From Podarcis raffonei (taxonomy: Eukaryota; Chordata; Lepidosauria; Squamata; Lacertidae): a DNA stretch of 64,000 nucleotides. Below are positions 48,466 through 60,825 of the stretch, in pieces; position 1 is the first letter of the stretch; every line of letters starts with the position of its first letter. Location of the stretch: contig NC_070614.1 of the NCBI RefSeq assembly GCF_027172205.1, forward strand, positions 33,036,001 through 33,100,000, written 5' to 3'. Below the pieces are notes generated by a model that saw only the letters and a program-made list of their open reading frames with translations, was not told the DNA's origin and did no database searches. Made by a program: the position numbers and the translations under genes.

Positions 48466-51400
48466 TTATTTAGTTTTCCTTATTAGTTGTTCCCTGCTGT
48501 TTAGTTCAGGCCTCAGCACAATGATATAGCATTTAGGGAAAAAGATGCAACCCAGTAGTCCAGCACTAGAGGACAGGATGGAGAAAACTTCCACAGCTAC
48601 CACGTATTTTCCTTTGGTGCTCATGTAACTTGGTACAAAGGACAGCCAAACACTGCAAAACACCAGCATGCTGAAAGTGATGAACTTGGCTTCATTGAAA
48701 CTGTCAGGTAACTTCCTGGCTAGAAAAGCCACAATGAAACTGAGAGTGGCTAAGGAACCCATGTAGCCCAGGACACAGTAAAACATGGTGGCTGAATTCT
48801 CGTTACATTGAAGTATGATTTTCCCGTCCAATGAGTGCATGTCTGTATCTGGAAAGGGTGGGAAAGTACTTAACCACAGAATACAAACACCAGCTTGGAT
48901 TAAGGTGCAGGAAACTACAATGTAACTTGCTGGTTTTTTGCCAACCCATTTTCTCATCCTGGCTCCTGGTTTGGTTGCCATAAATACCAGAACCACAGTG
49001 ACGGTCTTTGCCAATACAGAGGAAAGGGCCAAAGAGAAGATGGTGCTGAAACCTGTCTGCCGCAGAAGGCAGGTTGCCTTTCCAGGAAGTCCAATGAAGA
49101 GCAAGGATGAAAGGAAGCAAAGGAGGAGGGAGATGAGGAGGATGTAGGTGAGGGTCTGGTTGTTTGCTTTCACTATGGGGGTGTCCTTGTGCTTCAAAAA
49201 AATTCCAAGGACTAAAGTTGTGGCAAAAAAGAAAGAAATAGCCAGGATAACTAAGATGATCCCTAAATACTCTTTGTAAGAAAGGTAGCTTATAGCTCTT
49301 GGAATACACCGGGTTTGGTCCCTGTTGGGATACTGGTCTTCTGGACATTTGTCACAGGCATCCATGTCTTAAGAAAAAGAAGAAGAGAAGTTTAAACATT
49401 TCCAAATGTAGAAGAACAATCTAAAGAAATCAGTTCTAAAAGCTCATGAAACTGCATCCTTTGGAACTCTTGTAGGTTTTTTTATCTGTCTGTTAAAAGT
49501 TACTTAGCCTGCCTTTTAAACGGATTAAAAAATTATTTATTTGTTTGTAATATGAACCACCATTCTATCCTTGATTATATATATATATTATCATTCTCAG
49601 AACAAACAAACAAACAAACAAACAAACAAACAAACAGTATCAAACAATATGGTAATTGTGTGCTATCTCTATACATTATGCCTCCTACCGTTTTGGCAAG
49701 AGACCATCCCCTTTGGACACAGAGCACAATCATAGCAGCAAAATTTTTCTCCCTCTTTCTTTTTTCTGTTGTAGCCAGGATAACATTTGTCATTGCACAC
49801 AGAAACTGGCAGCACCTGCACAGAAACATGAAGCATGATCAGAAATCAGGAAGGGGGGTTGTTTTGAGGATGTTAGGCCTCCAAATAGTGAGCTGAGCAT
49901 TAGATACATAAAAAATAAATTATTACATTTTTATACTGCCCTTCAAGAATACATACCACAATAATAACAAAAACAAAAAAAACAATAACCACACACAAAC
50001 ACTGTTTAAAAGCCCATAGATCGTTTAACAAGCTAAAGTTCTGGGATAAGAGGAATATTTTTGCCTGTTACCTAAAGATATGTAACAAAGGCACCAGGTA
50101 AGCCTCCTTAGAGAGAGAGAGAGCATTCCACAAATGGGAAGGCACCACAGAAAAGACCCATTCTCATGTTGCCACCCTCCAGACTCCTCACAGAGTTGGC
50201 ACAGGAAGATGGGGAAGAGTTGCTTCTTGAGTTATTGTGGTCCTGAGCCATTTAAGGATTTATATGACAAAACCAGAACTTGGAGTTGGGCCTGGGAAAT
50301 AACTGGCAGCCAGTGCAGCCAGGCGAGGATTGGCATTATATACTCTTGTCCCTCTGAGCAACCAAGTCACTGAATTCTAGTTGAATTTTCTGAATCATCT
50401 TCAGAGGCAGTTCCATGTATAATATGTTGCTGTAATCTAACCTAGAGGTTACCGCACAACACATAACATAATGTGATAATACTGCCCCTCCACGGATGAT
50501 GTTGGTATTGGTTTGTGCTTCAAAAGAAAACCATACGTGGTGGTGTGTGATCCTAGGTTTGAGCTGATTTCCCACTCTGAAGAGAGGATTTACCAATGAA
50601 AGAAAAGAAAGAAAGCTAAATCTTCACAGAGCGGCTCTCTCCATTAGAACCAAACTTGATTAATCAGTTTAACCAGATTGATTACAAAGAATAATACTCC
50701 AACCCTGAAGATTACAATTGAAAATGCATTGTTTTCCTTATTTCCAACACATAGAAATAACTAGGAATATGGCAAAAGCCATTGCAGAAGCGACCTAGTT
50801 TAGGAAGAGATTTTGTGACTTAGATACCGCGACATCAGAAATTTGGCATTATGTAGGTGAAGTTAAAGTAGGTATCATTATTCATTATTGAAATCATTAG
50901 AAAGGATATACTATTAAAAAAGCCAAAGAAGAATGTCACCAATCATATTTCAATAAGTCTAAGAGCAGGCAGAATGATGGCCTAATGGACAGTTTTCCTC
51001 TAATATACTTAATCATTTGTGTCTGTGCTTCACCTGATTAAAACTTTGGTGCCAGACAATTTGGTCATCATGAATGCTCAACACTTTGCCTGGAGGAGCC
51101 TGAGGATCCAATCTTCCAACTTTCACTCTGACCACTGAGCCATTGAGGAACATCATCCAGTTTGTAATATCAAATCCTGAAACTAATTCTCCATTGTTAT
51201 CAAAATGTATTGGTTCTCCATCACTATTATTGAATATGATGCTGCTTAGAAAGTGATGGACCTAGATTGAAAAGGAATATAAAAAAAGGATACGTGGGAC
51301 TTATTTCAGTGACATTCACAATGGTGTGCTACACTTTATTGATTTATTGGAAAGCATATGCAGTGGCTCTATATTACTAGTTGCAATTTTCCTTTATTTA

Positions 51401-54400
51401 TCCCAGTATTATTTATCCCTATTTAAAAATGACACTCACATTCATTATCCAAACAGGTTCATATAAAACAGCAGCAACAACAGTGACAAGTAACCCAACC
51501 AATGTTGATGGGATTGCTGTATGAAGACATATACGGTAGTTCCTTTCACCACTTGATCATATATTGAGTTTTAATTACCTGCCATGGTTGCACATTCTGA
51601 AATAAGAAACTCTCATCTCGCAACAACCTTCTATGCTTCAATCTCAACCTGTATAGGTGATGCAAAGCATGTGCCACAGCATAGACAGCATTGTAGACAC
51701 TGTAACTATGGCCAGTCATCTTCATTTCAAACAAAATACCAGGAATGCTCTCCAGCTTCTCCTCCCCAGTACATGTTTCCTTTTCATCTTCCTCCTGCTT
51801 CTTTAATGAACAGCTGAATGCCTGTTCCCAGAAATCCTGGATAAATCCATCGCCTTTCACCCCAAAAGGCGTTATCCCCTCAGTAAACTTTTGGAACCCT
51901 GGTGGCTGATTTGAGTGAGCAGTGAAAGATATGGAACCATGGAAGGTTTGCATATCCCAAGTCCTTTGAAAGGACACCGAGGTGAAATCCCAGTGAGATG
52001 TAACAATCCACACTTTACCAAGAGGTGGCCATGATGCACAGAATGTTGCAAATAGAAATATCCTCACAATCTGAAAAGATGGAGGTTCTCCATATACAAA
52101 GAATACATTGGCTTTTGTGTCAGTGAGAATGACATAGTTTTCCAAGTTTTCCAAAAGCACGTCAACCATATTCTCCACATAGCTCCATTTTGGTAGTCTT
52201 ATTATAAAAGCATAACATATGTCATTCTGGGAAAGCATTGGCACCATTGTTTGTAAAAATCTGTCTCCTTTGTCATCATCCACAGCAGCAACTCCGACCC
52301 ATTTCCACCCAAAATGCTGAAGTAACCGCACAACTCCCGTTTGCTGGTGGGATTCAGTTGGGACCATTTGATATAAAAATGGGAATAGCATTTTGGAACT
52401 TTGTAGTGGCAAAAATGATCCATAAGTGATCTGAAATAGTATGTGTAAAAATCTGTTTGTTGAATTATCTATCTTAGAATCATCTTAAAGTGGCATGTCT
52501 AAGTGGCAGCTTATAGTGTTGGATATGCACAGTTATTTTACAAGGAGAACCATTACTTCCTTGAAACATTTGCAGATAAAGAATGTGTTGTGCCAAAGCA
52601 TCAGTATGCAAACACAGGAAATGGATTCTAAGAACTGTTTTTCAATGAACCTTACAATCAATAATAGGAAAGCATTACCCCCCCCTCCGAATCATCTTAA
52701 AGTGTGGCAATGACACCAGGGACTGTAATCTGCACCATCAAAAGGAAGGGAGGCAAGCAATTTAGACAAACCAATCCTTAACTTCGTTAACTGAAGTGAT
52801 GTAACTTTGCCACCAGCCATGGTATGTTTTTTACATTGAACGTGTTCTTAACTCCCTATATTATCTAGAATGTTATGACACTATGGTATGAGGTGAATAG
52901 TAAGGTCTTAGTACATGCTTACTTATCTCTGACACCACACTGGTTTGTGGACACAGGGAAAAAGGATCCAGCACATCAGAAAATAGGAAGGAAGGGTGTT
53001 GGTAGACCAATCCTGCAAGCCAGTTGAGATCACAGCAGCCATGAAGGGCATGGTGTAGGTGTGGCTTACTAGGCACCAGCTCAAACACAGTTACAGAGGA
53101 ATGACAAGACATCAATATCAACATGATGCATGAGAGGGGATTGGTGGGCATCTACTGTAACATCCATGAATTCCATCTCAGTCTGAACAAGAGGACTGCT
53201 GCTTTCCCCTCCATCTCCACGAATGGTGGACCTTGGGACCTCACATTTCAGCAGTGCCCTGTGTGATGCCAAAATTCAGCATCCCCGCTCTCACCTTCCA
53301 TTCTATATTATAGTTGTGGTGCTTCCTGAAGCGCCCCCTAAATCCCCCTCTGATCTCCACCACCCATGATCTTGAGAGCTGCAGAAGTGTTTCTGAGCAT
53401 TTCCACCACAGTGTGAAGGGCAATATGCTGCTGTAGAAGAAGCAGGCAGAGTTAGGGCTCTTACAGCTCTGGCTGGTGTGTGATATGGGCACATTGTGGA
53501 ATGCCACCTACCTTATGCTTGAGTGTATGGTGGAGCAAAAGATGTCCATGAACTCTCTATTTATGGAGGAATTATTGTGTAGGTCCCACTAGGAGGCAGA
53601 AGTGGGGTGTGATTTCCTAGCTAGTGATGGTTCTCATCCCCTTCCTGGAAGCCACTGAGTCACTGAGCAGCAACAAGGATCTCCTCAGCCAGGTGATCTT
53701 CATGATCAGGCATCTCAAGAACTTTGTCAAATGTTATCCTAAAATCAAGATGCTATGTCACAATGGTGAAACCTCCATACCTTCATGCACACAGCTTACT
53801 TGTGGAGTCTTGTGAATTTCTGAAATGAAGGCCATATTGGCAGAGATCTCAGAGAAACATCCTCCAATGATGGCTATCAGATTGTTCTGGTCGTGACACC
53901 TGAAGTTGGGGGCAAACTTCTGTTGGGTGGAAAGCAGGCTCAGAGTAGCCTTATAAGTCATTCTTGCAGTCAAGTAGCTATTGAGGATGTGAAAACCCAA
54001 AGAGATATTTGGCAATATGTTGGGATTCTCATTGATCTCTTTGACAGCAAATGTTAAGGCCAGGATGTGCTGGTAGTTCTTAGGCACTGAACTGTAATAA
54101 GAGTGACAGCTGTTTAATAAAATGAACATGACAATAATAAAAAAGCATTTGTACTCTTCATCATTTAACATGTGTTTGCTTTCATGAAAACTAAGTTGTC
54201 TAAATATTTTGGGATCATTCTAGAGCTTAATAAACTGTTCCCTTATCTTATTTTTATGAATACATTTCTTGAAATTTATACATTGTTTGATTGGAAAAAA
54301 CAACAACCTCTCAAAGTGGTTTACAAAAAAGGCAAATTGTTAACATTAACAACAGGTAAAATTGACAAAAATAATATAAGACATTTGAAAAGTTAAAATA

Positions 54401-56061
54401 CTCAGAATAACAACCAGCCCAATGGATGAGTGTGTATGTATTTTAGGATTGTATGCAATATTAGTCATTCTCAGAAAAAGACCAATTGTAATTAAGGGAC
54501 ATGGCTTAATTAGGCATATTAATTTCTATAACTCTAATCTGAATTTAACTGTGGATACAACTGATGATGTCTGTATATTTGGGGAATGCATCTAATTTTG
54601 ATGAATCCTATATTGTAGGCCAAATCAACCTCATTAGGTGAGATTCAGGAGATATCCAATATGAATAAGGTAAAGGAACTCCTTACAGTTAAGTCCAGTC
54701 ATGAACGACTCTGGGGTCGTGGTGCTCATCTTGCTTTATAGGCCAAGGGAGCTGGTGTTTGTCCGCTTCCGCAGACAGTTTTTCTGGGTTATATGGCCAG
54801 CATGACTAAGCCGCTTCTGGCGAAGCCAAAGCAGCACACGGAAACACCATTTAACTTCCCGCCGGAGCGGTACTTATTTATCTACTTGCACTGTGTGCGT
54901 ACGAACTGTTAGGTTGGCAGGAGCTGGGACTGAGACAATGGGAGCTCACCCTGTCATGGGGCCTTGAACTGGCGACCTTCTGATCGGCAAGTCCAAGCGG
55001 ACAGTGGTTTAAACCACAGCACCACCTGCGTACCCATACAAATTAGGCTCCTTCTAAATCAAATATAGGTCCACCCAAACTCTTGTGTTCAATTTGAAGG
55101 TCAAGGGGTAGACAACAAAAGAAGAAAAACAAATATTTTTTTCCATGCATCCATTATAATGAAAACACAACTGTGGGACATTGGGGGAAGGAGAGAATTG
55201 AGGAGTAATGTTATAACTTACAGTTCTAGTATCAATCCAGGGAATAATTTCAGCAGGGCTCTTCTTTTTGCATGTAAGCACAATAGTTTGGGAAGGATTT
55301 AGAAGAAACCTAGCAGAAGCTGATTCTTTATTTTCACTGCATTTTGTTTGACTGTGTGATGGTTGCAGCACAGACAACAGGGCTGTGAAGGCTACTTGAA
55401 TGTGAGGAGTTTCATCGCTATATAAGGCACTAATCATATCATGTGTTTGTGTATCACAGTCACACACCAAGAACCGCAGTAAAGAGTCAATAAAAAGGGG
55501 GAAATCCTTTTTAAAAATACACCAGATCCTTAAAGGCTGTTATTCTTCAATACACTTTTTGCACAAGCTCTACAGTGTAAATTTTAATATATTTTCTCAA
55601 TACATAATCCATCCACTCAAACTCGAATGAAACACTTGCAGTTGCTGTCAATTTCTTTGGTGAAGTAAAAACAAAAAAGCCCCCCCAGTAATACAAAAGT
55701 CTAATTCATAATGACTGTTCAATTTCTCCAACCACTTTGCTGAAATCTTACAAGTTACTTAAGACTTATCCTAACAATCTTGTTCACTGAGCAACCATTC
55801 TGATATGCTGGTGACACCTTTCAATGCCATTTTCCGAATTGCAAAAGTCCATTTCTTTTTAAAGTGAATTTGTTGTGCCATGGTGACAGAGATACACTTA
55901 TGCAGCACAAACCAAATATTCTGGTTTGCACTTGAATCCTCTCTTGAAAATTGGTGACTGTCTGAAGGAACCCTTACATCATACACATTGTCCACAAAAT
56001 CACAAGAGGAGAGTGCAAATCCACTTTTAATCACCTCCAAAATAAAATTTAATGGCACCTA

Positions 56062-56110
<49 letters not shown>

Positions 56111-57177
56111 AACATGTACACCAGCACTCTCTGGACATATATTTCTGAAATTTTGTAGCCATTGGTTATTTTCATTTAACCTGACCATAAAGCAATGGGG
56201 GAGATGAAGTGAATGGTTTTTTTGTTTTTCTTTTTTAAAAGATAACCCTCAAACTGTAAACACTCTCCTTAAAAGTATCCTTTTGAAATTTGGATGTGTT
56301 CATCTCTCAAAAGGGCTACCATGACTGCAAATTCATTTTAAATGAATTTTAAGAAGCCATTGTCCCTTCACATGCAATTCAGTTCTCTTAACTTGCACAA
56401 ATGTTTCAAACCAAAGTATTTCACCGTCTCCCTTCCTCCACTGTGCTGATGAAAATGAAAGAGTGTTGTAGTCTCTACAATTTTTCAGTTGCTACAAAAG
56501 AAATACCACTCGATCCTGGGTTAGAAGACTCCTGGATATGTCGATCGGGCACCTTAACAGCACATTGCCTCTACTTGATATCTGCTTGATGACAACAGCC
56601 TTGGATTCACTTTAGAGCATCTGAAATATTTTGCTAAGATACTCATACCTCAATTTTATTAGTCTATTAGTGTGTGAGTGTATGTCAGAGTTTCTTTTTA
56701 TTCTCTCCAAGTAACATTGCTATAATTTAATACATTTCATATAATGTATTTGTGGTCATTTTGTAAGCTGTACAGTGATTGTTCTGATATTAAGCCATTT
56801 TCATATTTGAACAAATTAAAAAATAAAACCTGAGAATAATCCACCATGTGCTTATTCAGTAGAAGCCCAATAGCAATGCACAAGATCCATTCAGTCAATT
56901 AGTGGTTCATGAGAATGTTTTACAAAATGAGAAAGAAAACAAAATTAATGCCTTACATAGGTGCATCAATCAACATCTGTGTAGGTTGTTCTGTGAAATC
57001 AAAGGTATCATAGTTGAAGAAGACCTGGGAAACAATCTCTCCAATAATGAAGTCACCTGGCTGGTAAAATTCATGAGGAATATGGAGGGGATCATCATTT
57101 ATACTGCAGTTAATGGAACGTGTCTTGCACACAGTGTGGCACAGCAGTAGAAGCAGCAGCACCACCACCACCAGCAT
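48466..57177 (-). CDS. V2R-5: vomeronasal type-2 receptor with altered N-terminus
   Basis: Exons are 56957-57177, 53800-54091, 51579-52430, 51034-51261, 49689-49815 and 48466-49367, giving 873 residues. Exons 2-6 are open, with all family hallmarks and seven helices. The 5' end is odd. At the position of the paralogs' start there is ATG GAA ATC TAC ATG TGG AGG followed in frame by TGA, so that start cannot be used. The first usable in-frame ATG is at 57177 ([13 protein letters not shown]), which leaves a signal-peptide core without a basic n-region; targeting may be weaker. The exon 2 donor is CAA|GTAAGC rather than CAG|GTAAG (the codon is still Gln). Exon 3 starts ITYGS instead of LTYGS. Exon 5 has an extra Cys (MVSCQNG). 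The conserved upstream block lies only about 140 bp from the ATG, against 625-710 bp in the other genes. The gene may be functional or at an early stage of decay. Confidence 0.85.
49915..50600 (-). mobile_element. L2/CR1-clade LINE in V2R-5 intron 4
   Basis: An antisense copy of the LINE family also seen at 62065-62890. It has TTTTTATACTGCCCTTCAAG at one end, then GAGCATTCCACAAATGGGAA, AACTGGCAGCCAGTGCAGCC and CTTCAGAGGCAGTTCCATGT. It is decayed. Confidence 0.65.
52431..53799. other. V2R-5 intron 2, unassigned content
   Basis: About 1.4 kb. The part at 53000-53760 is richer in G+C than its surroundings and reads open in short pieces on both strands, but matches no protein I recognise. No target-site duplication was found. 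Confidence 0.35.
54668..55036 (-). mobile_element. Sauria-type SINE in V2R-5 intron 1
   Basis: The same family in reverse orientation. It starts with the AGGTAAAGGAACTCC tail, has the GTTAAGTCCAGTC and GCCAGCATGACTAAGCCGCT segments, and ends in GTGGTTTAAACCACAGCACC. I could not find a clear target-site duplication, so it is probably older than the other two. Confidence 0.85.
55050..56600 (-). pseudogene. Unidentified decayed coding-like sequence in V2R-5 intron 1
   Basis: Two protein-like stretches on the minus strand, at about 55771-56058 ([20 protein letters not shown]) and about 55054-55540 ([20 protein letters not shown]), have amino-acid composition unlike random frames. I do not recognise the family. 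It could be a processed copy of a host gene or part of an uncharacterised element. A CA microsatellite lies at 56069-56104. Confidence 0.3.
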
Positions 57178-57314
57178 GACGCTGCTGAAGAAAACTCACC
57201 TCCACATGTAGATTTCCATGTTTCTGTCTACAGCACTATATATAGAGTAGATGATAATACATGAGAAATAAATCCAGTGCTCAACAACACAAAAGTTTTT
57301 TCTCTTCTTTCAGT

Positions 57315-57462
57315 TTATCTTGCTGATGACATCAGTATATCCATTTTGTAAGAGGGTGGAAGCTAGTAATTTTGACAATGATAGGCGTGATGATAATTTC
57401 CCCTGTGTGCTGATGCTCCTTGAAGTTGCATCATGAATTACAAAAAGTACTAGGACATCCCT
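57315..57462 (-). promoter_or_regulatory. Conserved upstream block of V2R-5
   Basis: The same block (AGCTAGTAATTTTGACAATG, GATGATAATTTCCCCTGTGT, GTTGCATCATGAATTACA), but only about 140 bp from the V2R-5 ATG. About 500 bp present in the paralogs is missing between block and gene, which may relate to the lost start codon. Confidence 0.48.
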
Positions 57463-57924
57463 CCCTCCCAGACTCTAGCACTATTATTCTCTTTTATGAC
57501 GAATAACAATCAGTAAATTACTCTTAGCCAGGAAGTTGTAGACTTCTTTCATCCTGTATAAATGTTAAAGTCACACAAACAGATCACCCCTGTTTGGCAT
57601 AATTTGCCTTAAAGGTTGTGAAATTTGAGACTTGGTGATCATATTCTTTAACAGATCACTTCCAATCCTTGCTTGTCCTGACAGCAAAATATTCCAACCC
57701 TTTCTTTATGCAATTCCCATGGCTGTAGTTTGCTTTGTGTTCATCGGCTGTGATGCTTAGCTCAAGTATTGCAACTTGAATAATAGCCATAAAGGGCTGT
57801 CACATGAAAGATGGCGCAAGCTTGTTTTTTTCAGGGCAGGACCTGAACAAATGGCTTCAAGTTACAAGAAAGGAGATTCTGACAAAACAACCAGAGGAAC
57901 TTCCTGATAATAAGAGCTGTTTGA

Positions 57925-58098
57925 CATTGAACAGATTCCCAAGAGAGGTAGTGGACTCTCCCCCCCTGAAGGTGTTTAAGTGAAGGTTGGATCTATCATC
58001 TATGAATTAGTTGAAGGATGATTTAGCTGAGATTCCTTCATTGCAGGGGGTTGGACTATATGAGCCTTCCAGCTCTACAATTCTATAATTCTATGATT
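57925..58098 (+). mobile_element. CR1 LINE 3' end
   Basis: GCAGGGGGTTGGACTATATG and CTTCCAGCTCTACAATTCTA, ending in the CR1 octamer repeats ATTCTATAATTCTATGATTC. It is intergenic, upstream of V2R-5. Confidence 0.8.
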
Positions 58099-58599
58099 CA
58101 CCTAAATATAGGAAGTAGGTGCCAGAGTTTTGGAGTGGAGGTTAATTATTGTGCTGAACCTACCAATTTCCTGTTTCAATAAAGAAGCAGGAAAGACCAA
58201 TGGACTCTGTTTTCTCCCCCCATTTCTTCATTCTGAGCCTTCAGTTTATAATCCTGTCCACCAGCTCACAGTTCACTCATCATCACTCAAACATCATAGT
58301 CCTAACTCTGAGCAGGAGCTGGACTTCTTACATGCTACTTCTGAATACAGCAGAGGTCAAAATCTCTATTCAGTCCCCAATTCCAAAGGAAAAGGCTCAC
58401 ATTTGAAGCTAAGGCAGGATACTTGGTTGTAGCAAAAACTCTTCAAAGATAGAATAGGCTTAGTTGGCCTGCATTCCTTCTTCTGCAACTGTTCTTGGAG
58501 TGAAGGATATGTAAAGTATAATGATGTTTCTGTCAGGTTCATGAAAAGAACCAAACAAAAAACAAACAAACAAAATATGTGGGTGGGGAGAGACATCAG

Positions 58600-59130
58600 A
58601 ACAACTGTCCTGGCAGTGACTTCCTATTTACTAGCAACAGTAGAGCTTTCCTATATTACAAAGAGCTGATAGATGCAACCTTGTGTCCATCTTTGGTATG
58701 GGCGAGTACACAATACAGAAGAATGAAGGCATGGAACCTGTTTAAGGTGGATTGTGCCTGGTTCAAGTCAACTGAGAAGATTTTCCTTGGATCCATTCCA
58801 GTCTCAGTTGAGGCCTGGTCATGGCACAGAAACTACCTTGGTCACCCTGGTTGATAACATTTATCAGGAGAGAGATGCAGATAGTTCCATCCTGCTTATT
58901 CTCTTTGACCTCCTAATGCATTTTGATGCTGTTGAAACTTCAATTGGTCCAAATTGCATCAGCAAGATTGCTGGCTGGGAATTCCTTCAGATCTCATATG
59001 ACCTCTGTTTTAAAACAGCTGAACTGGTTGCCAGTTTGTTTCTTCACCCAATTCAAGGTGCTCACATCAGAGTTTAAAGTCTTAAATTACCCAGGACCCA
59101 TTCCCTACACTGTAGTGATCAGGTGGGATT
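58600..59130 (+). mobile_element. L2/CR1-clade LINE fragment
   Basis: Intergenic between V2R-5 and V2R-6. It contains TGCTTATTCTCTTTGACCTC, GAACTGGTTGCCAGTTTGTT and TTAAAGTCTTAAATTACCCA, degenerate counterparts of L2-type coding sequence. Confidence 0.5.
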
Positions 59131-59449
59131 GCTATGAGGAATTGTAACAAATATAGAGTAAGCCATCTGTGTCAGCAATGAAAGCATTGTGTTGGCTGGG
59201 TTTAAACTATTTTGATATGATTCTTGATCAATCCACACCTCTGCATCCCTGTTCCATTTCTCTTTCTTCACAAGTCACGTACCCACTTCGACAGGCAGGC
59301 ATCCTGGGTCATCAAAGACAGTGGGCAGTTTCTTTGCTGTGGCTTTTCTGATATGATAATCTTAGGATGTTAATCTTAGGGCCAGGAAACAGGTTTCACA
59401 TAAAGGTGATAATGATCGCTGTCCTCCTGGCCATCCTTCTTATCATGTG

Positions 59450-59780
59450 TATTGATTGTTTATGACCTCCGGGGTTGCTGAATGCACTCCTTTGTAGTTT
59501 TCATTCATTCACCAAAAAATATGTATGCCTAACTAGTGTTTGTAGTTTAACTTTGTCCCCACGTGGGGTTTGTTGAAATGCTCAGAAGAAATCTGATTGG
59601 TTCTTACGAACACTCTATAAAAAGTTCTTTTGTGAATAAAACGACCTGGGCTGAGGGGTAGAGGGAGAGAGATTATTATACGCACCCCTCCCAGAGTCTT
59701 GCTGGTTCAAGCCTCTGTGTGTATTCTTATTAATCAGAGTTCAATCCTTCCTTTACTTTGAGAACGCCTCACTACACATC
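59450..59780 (+). mobile_element. Solo-LTR-like fossil between V2R-5 and V2R-6
   Basis: Contains CTATAAAAAG then GTGAATAAAACG and a pyrimidine-rich U5-like end, in LTR order and about 330 bp long. No internal genes are attached. Family not determined. Confidence 0.42.
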
Positions 59781-60344
59781 CTCTCTGGTACTGAGATTGG
59801 TATATTATTCACTCTTGTTATTTCCTCCACCCTCGTAAGTTTGGTGGCTGGCAGCCTGGGTGAGGGCATTCTGTATTTTTAAAATCATTTTTAAGGGTAG
59901 CTCTCTACTACTGCAGAGAGCCTGCTAGACAGATACAACATGAGCTGAAATTGGTGAGGCCATTCTCTGTAGCAGCCCCTAAGTTGTGCAACTTCCTTTC
60001 CTCAGAGGGGTTCCTAGCACTGTCATTATACAGCTTTCAGTGAATGCTGGAGATGCATTTGTTCACGCTGGCAATTGATACTTCAGGTGTCTATTTTTAG
60101 GACCCACCTTATCTTTATAATTCTGTTGTTAAACTGTTTTTCATATTGCATACAACTGTGTATTAATATTATCATTGTGTTTTAATAGTTGTAACCAAAC
60201 CTGGGACCTTACAGTGAAAGTTGGGTAATGTAATAGTAGTAGCATTCTTATATCTCCACCCCCATTGTTCAGCCTGGACACTGAGGAACTCCTCTGAGGG
60301 TCTTCTGCTGGTTCCTTCACTGCGAGAAGCAAACTTACAAGGAA

Positions 60345-60560
60345 TCAGATAGAGGGACTTCTTGGCAGTGGCGCCCTCCCTGTGGAACGCCCTGTGTTAA
60401 TATGCCAAGGAGATAAAGAACTATACAACTCTTAGGAAACATCTGAAGACAGCCCTGTATTGGGAAGGTTTTAATGTTTGATATTTCACTAAGTTTTTAT
60501 ATATATGCTCTAAGCCTCACAGAGTGGCTGGGAAATTAAAAAAAATATTAGTAGTAGAAG
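60345..60560 (+). mobile_element. L2/CR1-clade LINE tail
   Basis: A short 3' end (GGCGCCCTCCCTGTGGAACG, then GTATTGGGAAGGTTTTAATG, CACAGAGTGGCTGGG) followed by a TAG/GAA-rich simple repeat, just downstream of V2R-6. Confidence 0.55.
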
Positions 60561-60693
60561 CAGTAGTAGTAGTAATAGAAGAAGAAATAGGATTAATCAA
60601 GCACCCATGCTTGAATTCACATGAGATCCTTAGCAACAGCATTTCCAGTGATATATATTATTAGTAGTATTACAAGAAAGAGATGCATATATG

Positions 60694-60741
60694 CTTTCAT
60701 TTTGTTTTTCTTATAACTCGCTCCCTAATGTTCAGATCAGG
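60694..60741 (-). pseudogene. V2R exon 6 3'-end relic downstream of V2R-6
   Basis: This short stretch resembles the last codons and stop region of exon 6 of V2R-4 and V2R-5 (the tail that encodes the QLIR-type C-terminus). It lies about 85 bp beyond the real V2R-6 stop, whose own tail is of the V2R-3 type. Sequence at about 60600-60650 also resembles the V2R-4 3' flank (about 36585-36630). Being short, it is less certain than the exons. Confidence 0.5.
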
Positions 60742-60825
60742 AGCAGAATTCAGAGAAACTAATAATGGTGGACTTCCAATAAAATGCATCTAAGAGAAAA
60801 ATAAAAAGATGAAGACAGAACTCTT

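Noticed and set aside
49602-49635. Regular short repeats that could suggest an array.
   Set aside because: They are simple AAAC microsatellites without spacers. The other arrays (AT, AC, ATC, GGGAA) are likewise simple repeats, not CRISPR.
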